DNA of 64,000 nucleotides from Chrysomallon squamiferum (Eukaryota; Mollusca; Gastropoda; Neomphalida; Peltospiridae): NCBI GenBank assembly GCA_012295275.1, contig CM022679.1, positions 23,961,002 to 24,025,001 of the forward strand, read 5' to 3'. Shown piece by piece: positions 54,351 to 64,000 of this stretch (position 1 is its first letter; each line of letters starts with the position of its first letter). The notes under the pieces were generated by a model. It saw only the letters and a program-made list of their open reading frames with translations, ran no database searches and was not told where the DNA came from. The position numbers and the translations under genes were made by a program.

Positions 54351-55100
54351 ATATTGTCAACAAACCGCCCTAAATTGATGACGTATTTTGCAATTACTTC
54401 TGACATCGGTCGTACACTGGGCGTTGTTCGATGTCTCATTAGCGACAATTAGGACACGACACTTATGGGAAATGAAACTGGTTTCTAATTTTCTTTTGAG
54501 CTCCTTCTTTGTTTCTGGAGCAGAGTTATCCCACCCTTGGGGCGCTGGCTGATAATTGTATTGGTCAACCCTTCAAAACCACGATGACTAAAAACGACAA
54601 ATAATTATGTTGTTAATTAGCGACAATTACTTTACAAATGAGTTCTGTCGTCTGATTAAAGTTACGTCTGACTAAACTTAGAATTGTCTCCCCTTTTGCC
54701 TGGCAACCTCTGCCACGTGCCGAGAGTGTGCAAAAGGCTACCTGCTGGGATCCGTAAAACAATTATTCCAACATGATACGGGTTCGGTAACCGCGTTGCC
54801 GGATCCATTGTTCAGTTTAATTAGCATTATTTCTTGAAACTTAATTAAAGCGGTACATTTTAATGAACATCACTGCGTATGCGAAAAGAAATACGACAAT
54901 TGCCTGAGGCTGGTTTGAGTCATATTCGTCCAAAATAAAGCTTATTTTCGTTCGCTAGAAGCAATTATTCTGAATCTCCCTCTACCCTACCCCCATTGCC
55001 AGAAACGCATGTTAAATTAACGAAATCTTAAATTCAGTCAATTAAAGAAACTCGGCTACCTTACATCAGTCTATCTGAACTCCATTTTCGAAAACTATTA
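54351..55100. promoter_or_regulatory. Complex-sequence island, possible regulatory element
   Basis: About 750 bases free of simple repeats, with more CpG than the surroundings. It contains homeodomain-type words (TTAATTAGC near 54819) and an E-box within CCACGTGCC near 54713. All frames are short. Enhancer function is only an inference from composition. Confidence 0.25.
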
Positions 55101-55203
55101 ACATTTTATTGCAATTTTGGTATGTGTGTGGATGTATGTCCGTATATATGTAAAATGTAAGAGGCAAGTATGTACGTGGCGTCTTTATATTCATGTGTTT
55201 GTG

Positions 55204-55304
<101 letters not shown>

Positions 55305-55829
55305 AAATAGGTAGATTGAGAGAGAGGATACAGGTAGCTCAACTCAACACAATCTGTAATCATTTTCACTTGAAGTGTTTACATGCTGTATTAAACATTT
55401 GTGAACATCAACATTTCAGTAACGCCACACCAGTAATCTACGTGATGCCCTGTAGAGACGTATCTGCCAAGTCTGTCAGGAAATACGTTCTGTTTGTTTG
55501 GAACTAGCTGTCCCGCTGTGTTCAGACCGAAGGCAATTTAAAATCAGCTGCTAGCCTAATACTCTTGTTTTACTTTCACAGTTTACTACAACATGACACT
55601 GATAGATAAATTATCTTCATTAGTCACAGACAGGAATTATGTGGTAAGTTCTCACAGTCAGACTGGCATTAGATAAAGGAAAGAAAGAATTTTAAGAGTT
55701 TGTTTTGATTAATGTAACGACTGGAGCACATTGATTAAACGATGTATCATTGGTTATAGGCGTGAAATATTTGGAAATTGTGACACATTGGAAAAACAGG
55801 ACGAATCCTTTACATATTCTGTGTTGTAG

Positions 55830-55831
<2 letters not shown>

Positions 55832-55910
<79 letters not shown>

Positions 55911-55949
55911 AAGACAGACAGAGAGAGAGAGAGAGAGAGAAAGAGCCAG
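55832..55949. repeat. (GA)n microsatellite with AGAC interruption
   Basis: GA run of about 75 bases followed by AGAC and further GA units. Confidence 0.96.
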
Positions 55950-56059
55950 ACAGATAGCCAGACTAAATACAAAATTTAACAGTGATTAAATTGAAAATAT
56001 GAGTCTGAAATGATATAATAATAAAATGAAAGAAAATGCTTTATTTGCAGGCTGTTGGT

Positions 56060-56760
56060 TGCATAATTATATTGAGTGTCACTTTAATTGCCAGACATAT
56101 TAATTATTAAACTTAGGCAATCTGGGAGTCATCAACCGGAAGAGAGCAGGAGAGCATTCGATTCTGGTTCGGAACACTATCCAGATAAGTTCAGCTTACT
56201 GTCGACACGAACTCTGTCAAGAGACAATGAATGATTTCATTCCGCATAATAATTGAGAAAACGAAATAACCCCCCTTTTTTTTTTCTTAATACAAAAGTC
56301 AGAGAGTGAGAACGTAATGAAAGTGTGACAGATTTTTGAGATAACAACAGAGGTGCTGTCACATTTAATAAAGAAAGTATATTGATTAAGGGTTAATTAA
56401 ATAGGATTATCTGTTTTCGGAGGCTTACAAGAGTACGAAGGTTTTCGTTTAATGAAGCAAAATATTAAAATAAGAAAAGATAATTCGGAAAATTATGAAC
56501 TTGAGTAGCTCGTGCATGGTTCATTACATTTGTCTGCAAATTAATTAATTGCTCCCCAGATGCGCTTGGTGATTATTTGGAGGAAAATATTGATGCCGAG
56601 TTAAACTAAATGTCACAAAATGCAGCTACCAACTCTCGGTCAGAGTCTGGTTTGACTTTGGACTGGAACGGCTAGTGATCGAATCACGTGAATGACCACT
56701 GTCCAGAACAATAAGTTACATAACATACTTAATATTTAGCCTATTTATTATCTGTTATTA
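56060..56760. promoter_or_regulatory. Complex-sequence island, possible regulatory element
   Basis: Repeat-free stretch between a GA microsatellite and a poly-T tract. It includes TTAATTAATTGCTCCCC, and a CACGTG core within ATCACGTGAATG. No coding frame of note. A regulatory role is inferred only. Confidence 0.22.
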
Positions 56761-56999
56761 ATAGAAATTTCTTAGCTGAGCTGTTATCTGTCATTCTTAC
56801 CTCGTATATATTTCTGTGATCATGAAACGTTTTTTTTTTTTTTTTTTTTTTTTTTTTCACCATAGTTTTCTACGAATGACTTCATTAAAATATTTCTGCG
56901 TGGGGTCTAAAGAAATTTTATTTGCTTACTATGTGAAAAAAAATAATAACAGTACTTTAAAAAGACAATTAATATACATATAAAACATAAAAAAAAAAT

Positions 57000-57008
57000 A
57001 AAATAAAA

Positions 57009-57047
<39 letters not shown>

Positions 57048-57056
57048 AATAAATAA

Positions 57057-57108
<52 letters not shown>
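57000..57108. repeat. (AAAT)n/(AAT)n compound microsatellite
   Basis: AAAT units changing into AAT units over about 110 bases. The Tyr- and Leu-rich minus-strand frame across it is an artefact. Confidence 0.96.
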
Positions 57109-57109
57109 T

Positions 57110-58650
57110 GGACCAGGCTGTGACTGGGGTTTGCTAATAAGAACGAAAACTTTTACAAGACAGTAACTGTATCTGGCGTCACCTCTCTCTCGAGACTTTG
57201 TCATATGGCATCACAACGCGAGTCTCTGACACACTGTTTCCGCCACGTAACTAATCCTTGAAATTTCCTGCGATCTTTCTCCATTATCAGTCCGAAAATG
57301 GATGAACTTCCGACTTACACAACCCTGAAGGATGTCGTCTGCCGCAGGGGGATTGCCGCCAAAACTAAACAGATGAGTTACAGACCAATTTGAACTCGAT
57401 CACTACCCACCTGCATCCTTTGTTCATTTTCGAGATTCCGTCAGACTGTACAATATATTTTTATTTTTTTAAAAGGACATCTGATACACACAATAGAAAA
57501 ACTAAAATCGATAATTTCTCTACAGTTACGGAACTATCAAGCGATGGCTTTCAGCATGGTGTATAAAGATGATTCCGAAATAAATGACGTCCTAAAAGTG
57601 ATCATATCTAATGACAAATAAGTCTGTGTCTGTTTCTGTAAAATAGTAGAACGCAGATGCTGTCTAAGACATTGTCGTCATCATTTACAACAACTGCAAC
57701 ACTTCACTAATTCATATTATGATACAAATCGGATAGAATAGCAGTGATTATATATTTGTAGCAAAAACATCGAAAAAAACTACGACTGCAACAACAAAAC
57801 AAAAAGCAACAACAGAAACAGCAGAAGTTATAACACGAACAAAATTAACTTAATGGTAATAACAATAAACAATATATATGGGATCAAACTTCTCATTTGG
57901 TCAGTTGTGGCTGTGTTTGAAATTTTGATCTACAGTTGTAAACATTTGTTTGTGTAGAACTGTTTTTCTGAGGAGAAGAGGGTTTAAAACATTGCATTGT
58001 GTCAGGTTTTCATCATTCCAAATTTCTTGATGGTTTTAAAATTAAGTTCCTGTCAGGTTTTCTTGTCGGTTTGTCATTAGTTTGAACCGAGATTAGAAGG
58101 GATAACGAAGATCTTTGGAATTAATATTTCAAAATCAAAGAGAACAAAAGTTTTTAATAAAAAAGGAAGAGTAATTAAAAAAAAAAAGGAAGTTTTTCCT
58201 TTTTAATTATAACGAAACAAAAATCTCATTAAGTAAAGGAGATTCTAAAATTAAATTAATACCCTAAAGCATAGTGAAGTTTATAAAAAAAAAACCCAAA
58301 TATCTTGATAGGATTGTGACGGTAAAACATGTATTAACATTTAGCAGTTTTGATTTATTTTATTTTTTAAAATACAAATAGATGAATTATGGAATAAGAA
58401 GTATTTTAATGTAAGTGAAAACAAAATTAAAAATAGTTGAGTTATCATTTTAAACTTATCTCTCTCTATTATTTTACTGAACTGGGTCAAGACTATACCG
58501 TTGCTAAAATTATAAAGAAAATATGTACCACTATGTACTCAGTATTCCTAAATATATATATTTTTTATATTACTGAAATATTTCTTTATTAAACATTTTT
58601 TTTTTTATCTTTTTTTTTTCATTACTTAAAACCGAAAATATAAAAAAAAA
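57110..58650. other. Intergenic, no gene seen
   Basis: 57110-57470 is complex and CpG-containing (for example CACAACGCGAGTCTCTG, CTGCCGCAGGGGG). The rest is AT-rich with short CAA and A runs. No exon could be supported. Confidence 0.5.
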
Positions 58651-58991
58651 TTCAAAATAATCTCGAGTCCTGCGAGGCACCAAAAAGCATTATTTCTTTT
58701 TTTCTCTTTTGCAATCAGGTGAGATAATTAACGAAAATAACCCCTTGACAACATGTGATCATTAATTCCACTGACAGTTTTAATGCGGACGAACACTATC
58801 ATTAGGAAAAAACCGCTTAATTTCGTCCTATGGCACTTCTTTTTAAGGCGCATGATTACAACCGACCCAGGATGTCGGAGTCAGGCCACTGAAACCTTTA
58901 AACAAAGCAACATTAAACATTGTACCTTATACAGAAATTCTGGAATTACTTTCTTTTTTCCTTTCTTTCTTTCTTTCTTCTTTTTCCTTTT

Positions 58992-59029
<38 letters not shown>

Positions 59030-59400
59030 TTCATTTAAAGACGGGATCAAAACGGACGGAAATACCTCACGTCAGGGAAGCAGTATTTCGTGGTAATTAG
59101 CGGTCATTAGTAAAAAGAGGGATCTGTCGACATGAGTCACAAGAAAGAGAGAAGAGACAATGACGTCTCATCCATCATTAGCCGATTAACAGCCGTGGGG
59201 GTCGGGATTCCGTACAGCACCACCCTAGCTGATGATGGTTCGCGTGAGGTCACGTGATTCGTTCCACTAAAAGAGTTTCAAATCCGCTCGTTTATCAAAC
59301 GTAATCACGAGAAATAGCGAGATTATAAAATATTGTCTATTTCTCCGGTTCGTGAAATGAGCAAGCCTAATTATTGGCCCACCATGTACTGAGCGAGATT
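58651..59400. promoter_or_regulatory. Complex-sequence island, possible regulatory element
   Basis: Repeat-free except for a T/C run and poly-A at about 58950-59024. It contains homeodomain-type sites (GGTAATTAGCGG near 59094, CCTAATTATTGG near 59368) and GGTCACGTGATTC near 59249. No meaningful frame. A regulatory role is inferred from composition. Confidence 0.25.
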
Positions 59401-59923
59401 TGTTTTTTCTGGGATTTTTTTTTTTTTTTTTTTCTAAATTGGGGTTTCTCTTTGCTAATCATGATTTATACTGTCATTCAAATAAAAAAATCAGTGTTTT
59501 CTTCATTCGAATTGAACTGAGAATGTTATGGAATAAATTTATTGCTTTCTTTTATAAAAAAAATGTATTATATTTGTTACACACAGACAGGTTATTATAG
59601 GTTATTCTTTTGATTCATCCCAACTCTCTCCTTTTTCTTTCTTTCTTCTCTCTCCTTCTCTGTTTCTCCCTCTGTCTGTCTGTTTGAAGCATAGGAGTCA
59701 TGTAATAAACAGCAAGGGAAAAAGTAGAGACACACAACTATACATACAAAACATAAAAAACCAAACAATTAGAAAAGTAGGGAAAAAAATTAAGAATTAT
59801 TACTAAAACAGTGTTATTATTACTATTTCTTAATTTTAATTTCACCTAATGGAGAAAAAAAATGTTTTATAAGCATTTGCAAAATTTGATTGTTTTCTGA
59901 AATGACATCGAAGTTTCAGTATC

Positions 59924-59958
<35 letters not shown>

Positions 59959-60191
59959 GCGATATAAACCAGGAAACAAACTCAAACAAACAAACAAACA
60001 ATAAATAACATAGTAAATTTATCCTATTGCTGGAGTAAAATTTCATTATTTAAGAGAATTTTTGGTGTTATTTCTAAAGAAAGTATAGATACGTTGTTTA
60101 GGTTTTCAAATAGTTATTCACGTGGGTAACGAAATAAAACAACAACAAAAATGTCGAAAATACATTCACTTTATGCTCGCTCACTCAAACA

Positions 60192-60223
<32 letters not shown>

Positions 60224-61040
60224 GGCACTATCGTACAGAAATTCATCCACAACACATCAAATGCAGCATCGACAGAAATGATTTGATACCTAATATGTCA
60301 TATATATTTTAAATCTTTTTAAGAAGAAAATGGCTAACGTTTCTTTTACAACCTCGTAACAAAGAGCTTTTGATATGCTTCTTACAGGAAAGAAAGTATG
60401 GAAATAGGATGTAGCCTAATTACGAACGCTTAGAAGGATCGATCCTGCGACCCGTCACACATAAAAACATGACATAGAAAATAGTATACAGTCCTCTCCT
60501 GTATATTTCCAAGTCTTTTTTTTTTTTCACAGATCTTTCGACAGTTGGTTCGGTTGTATCAATAGGCGATTGTTGTGGAAATACGCAGATATACTCATCA
60601 CAATAAAACGACCCCTGCAGACAGATCACGGAAACTTCAATCATTTAAAACGCACCCCTGTCATTCCTCGATGAACGAAATTACAGTTAAAAAGAGATAA
60701 TGCTTTTTCTCTCTTTCATTAGTTAATTATATTTTCTCTTCATGTCTCTATAATATGGGACTGTTCTTTGTCGTGTTTTTTCTTTAGTTTCGGAGAAGAG
60801 CTAGTCTTCTATTAAAGAAGAAGGAAAACCCGAAAAAGGTGGATTGTTTGGTTTTCTTTAACAGAATACACACACACACACACACACAAAAAAAAAAATA
60901 ATAATAGTAATAAATGAAGAAAAGAATATAATTCAGTCGATCGCCCAAACATACCTATATTATGAACTACACGGCAAAGGTCTGTGATTAATACTAGTAT
61001 TTTCCTTCTTTTTTTTTTTTTTCCTCCTTTACATTCCACT
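59401..61040. other. Intergenic with simple repeats
   Basis: Poly-T near 59415-59433, (ATT)n at about 59931-59958, and (CA)n at about 60190-60220 and 60867-60888. A 74-codon minus-strand frame at 60420-60644 has no recognisable features and is not called. Confidence 0.5.
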
Positions 61041-61520
61041 TATTTTAGACTCTCTCTAATATGAGGTTATTCCGTGTCGTAAATTCCTCTTTTATAAGTG
61101 AAAACTATCAATCGTCGGTCGGAGAGATTTATGATGTCTCTATTTGCGTCAGAGGCTTCCGTTATTGTTTTGCTAACAATACACAGATCTCGGCGCTTTT
61201 GTTGTCGCCGCGTGATCCTGCACAGACGAACCATCAACCGTTCATTTGAAAAATTGCTTCGGCTGTACGCAAAAGTAATTGTTAGTGATGATCGGAGCAT
61301 ATATCATGGATGGTGGAAAATACGAAAATACTCGACGCATGCTCGGAGACAAGCGACCCTCGGCTAATCCTGGTCTGTGTTGGAGAAGGTTCTATCAATA
61401 TCCGTTGTTTGAGAGAGAAAAAAGAAATATCGCCACAAAGCAAAGTGCCCAGACGGTGATTGTTTTCTGTTTCAACACTTCATCGCCTTGTAAAAAAAAC
61501 AACACATCTTAACCTTTATT
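61041..61520. promoter_or_regulatory. CpG-rich complex island
   Basis: About 480 bases with many CpG dinucleotides (TCGTCGGTCGG, TCGGCGC, GTCGCCGCGTG) in an otherwise CpG-poor region, and a Sox-like palindromic word (ATTGTTTTGCTAACAAT). Several short overlapping frames exist on both strands but none looks like a protein. A promoter, an enhancer or an unrecognised exon are all possible. Confidence 0.25.
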
Positions 61521-61644
61521 AGTCATGATCAGAGAAGCATGAAATCACGTTTTGTTTTGTTTCTGGGATCTGAAATCTGATTTTGGACAGAGACAGTAAC
61601 AATGGAAAATACTATTTAAATATTTCTTCAATTTACATTTACAT

Positions 61645-61676
<32 letters not shown>

Positions 61677-62810
61677 ATTTTATTTATTTATTTATTTTTT
61701 TTTTTATTATTATTATTATTATTTTTTTTTTTTATTTTCTTCTTTTTTTTAAAACTCTGCTTTGTTTTTCCTTTGTTTAATGTTTTCTTACAGTATTTTA
61801 TAATTTTACGATGTTTCCTTTTTTTTTTTTTTTTACAAATATTTTGAATTCTCTCTCATTGCTTTTTAAAAATTTTATAAAATTATCTTAGTTAGAAGTT
61901 AATACTCTGCATAATAAGAACATTTATATGAAATTATTTACATCTAAAACTAAGCATTTTAATTTCTGGGCTGTATTAAATACATTTATTTTATAACTGT
62001 TAATAAAACTGGAACATTATTGCAAAATTAAACTAATAAAAATGCATTATAAAGATTTTCCAGTAAATTCAGTGCCAGATTAAAATGATTAAGAATGACT
62101 GAATGAACAATAAGTAAATAAACAAATTAACATGTGAATTAAATTAATATTTCCTTATCGAACTGTCATTAATTCTAATTTATTATATGATTAGAAATAG
62201 TTGCAATAAAGTAAAATAATTGCCACTATATCGCGAATGACTGTTAACGACGAAATGATTTTTAAATTTTTTATTTTAATATTCACCTTTCCACCAAGAA
62301 GAGAAAGTATATATACCATTCACTTTGATAAATCTCGTATATGGCATTTGTTGATCCAAGAAAAATATTAAATAATTCAATGAAGATCCATAAGATGTGA
62401 CGCCAGCATTTATTTATTTACATATTTTTTCTTTAGAAGATAAAAATATGTGTGTGGGTGTGTGTGCGTTTGTGTGTGCGTGTGTGTGTAAGAAAAAAGC
62501 ACACACTCACGCACAGTTCACATTTATTGATTTGAACTTTACTTATAATTTGTTATTAACTGAGGGATACTGACTGCTAATGATAGTTTTAAAGAGGATA
62601 TTTATAAACGAGAGCTTTAAGAAAATGCTTTTCTGAATGTATTTATTAACAGAAAGTCTATTTTGATAACGGTTCAGAAATAAACCAAAGTATTGTTTAA
62701 CTAACAACTAATTTAATGTTTTCTTTTACTGATTAAAAAAAACAAGATGAATTTTGAAAAATGTTACAACATGTCTGTTTGCTGTGATTTGTATCGACTT
62801 GCATCGGTAA

Positions 62811-62850
62811 TTGGGTGGGAAGTGGGTGGGGAGTGGGTGGGGAGTGGGGA
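62811..62850 (+). repeat. G-rich minisatellite, potential G-quadruplex
   Basis: Repeats of GGGTGGGGAGT, giving at least four runs of three or four Gs with loops of one to four bases, which fits the standard intramolecular G-quadruplex pattern. Confidence 0.8.
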
Positions 62851-63364
62851 TGAGAAAACAGCGATCAATATTTGCACTGAACGATATGCCTTTTTTTTAA
62901 TACTAAAATTTATTTATGGCGTCCTTCGCCTTTTCTCAAGACGAATATGTTATGTGACATAATATATACAAACATCTCATACCCTCTAAAACAGACACAG
63001 AACAAGACACGACAGTATCTCATACAGTGATTATGTCTGTCATATTCCGGTACTTTATAAAGTAAATATATATACTTTGTCAAGTCCGATATATACAATA
63101 AGTGTAAGACAAGACACTACTATTATACGTATGCCAACTATCTGCTACTCACATTATATTCATTATGCTTTTGTTTTATGGCTGTTGTAACTCGTTATAC
63201 ATTAAGCACTAGTATATCAACTAAAATATGTGCTACATCTCCTACCCCCTACACATACATACACGAACGCACAAACGCACACACACATATTCATATACAT
63301 GTATGTGTACATCAGTGTCTGTGTATGTATATATGTGTATATATGTATATGTATGTATATGTAC

Positions 63365-63366
<2 letters not shown>

Positions 63367-63415
<49 letters not shown>

Positions 63416-63420
63416 TGTGT
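63367..63420. repeat. (GT)n microsatellite
   Basis: About 54 bases of GT flanked by TATG-rich sequence. Confidence 0.96.
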
Positions 63421-64000
63421 CTGCATGTGCGTTCTTGCGCGCTGATATTTAACACTAAAAAGGATGAAGAGTACAATCTAAACAGCACTCTATTTAGAAA
63501 AACCATTAATACGTGTGTAAATTATTCAAACCTAATTGGAGACGAGTCATTTGAAAACGTCAGTGTTGTTGCAGTTATTGAGATTTAAAAGTCTGTGAAA
63601 TGTAATTTTAAAAAGAACGTAATATGTTTCTGGCGAACTGAGCAAATTACACGTCTCTGAGAATAATCATATTTTCTGTTTATTGCTTTGTGCATGTCTA
63701 ACATAGGACACTTTGAAATTAGTTGATGAAATGTATGTATTTGTGTTTGCAAATATGTGTGAATGTATATGTATGTGATTGTATGTATATGTATGTGTGT
63801 GTATGTATGTATGTATGTGTATGTGTGTATGTCTGTGTGTGCGTGTAGGCGCGCTTGTGCACATATGTGTGTCTGTATTTGAGTCTGTATCAAGCCAATA
63901 ACGATGAAAAATGAGATGGTATCAGAAAGAAGAACATATAGATGATGGTGAAAAAGAAAAAGAAAAAGAAGTTATAATAATAATAATAATAATAATAATA

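Larger units (their letters stand above)
61521..64000. other. Intergenic, T-rich and microsatellite-rich end of the window
   Basis: Long T/ATT-rich tract at 61648-61750, AT-rich sequence to 62.7 kb, a G-rich minisatellite at 62811-62850, (GT)n at 63367-63420 and a GT/GTAT-rich stretch at 63735-63860, ending in (AAT)n at the window edge. No supportable gene. Confidence 0.6.

Noticed and set aside
61067-61512. Several overlapping short frames in a CpG-rich island
   Set aside because: Frames on both strands, rich in Arg and Ser, with no conserved motif; better treated as a possible regulatory island.

Overview
This is an AT-rich animal genomic window with spliced GT-AG genes and an exceptional load of simple repeats ((TC)n, (GA)n, (CA)n, (AAT)n, (AAAT)n). 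There are no bacterial features. The gene content (a Prp31 splicing factor, sleepless/quiver-like Ly6 proteins, actinoporin-like modules) and the repeat style suggest a lophotrochozoan, most likely a mollusc. That taxonomic call is an inference made without any search.

Layout. 1-9 kb (+ strand): the last exon of one sleepless/quiver-like Ly6/uPAR gene, then a complete three-exon paralogue at 7326-9000. 11-23 kb: a dismembered minus-strand copy of PRPF31, kept as two blocks (about 11.97-13.27 kb with relics of exons 13, 12, 11 and 8; about 20.69-22.80 kb with exons 2 and 1 plus upstream DNA). The blocks are separated by about 7 kb of repeats and flanked on both sides by a direct repeat (RepA). 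13.7-33.9 kb: a mosaic of direct and inverted copies of a unit of about 2.7 kb (unit U). The right-hand end of unit U is the 5' flank of the next gene.

33.96-38.37 kb (+ strand): a six-exon gene with an amphipathic N-terminus and five tandem beta-sandwich-like modules, one exon per module. The best tentative match is the actinoporin-like family. The last module carries a one-base frameshift, and a decayed extra module exon lies in an intron. 39.60-47.77 kb (- strand): an intact 13-exon PRPF31 gene (491 codons), the source of the pseudogene. 49.42-52.37 kb (- strand): a five-exon gene for a secreted, cysteine-rich, possibly GPI-anchored protein of 222 residues that I do not recognise. 52.4-64 kb: no supportable gene. 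It holds microsatellites plus islands of complex, CpG-containing sequence that could be regulatory.

The genes do not form one pathway. What the window shows as a whole is repeated segmental duplication: PRPF31 was copied and decayed, and the flanks of the actinoporin-like gene recur through 20 kb without coding exons, as expected of a collapsed tandem gene array or of a repeat that became a promoter. All exon models were built by hand from reading-frame continuity and splice signals.
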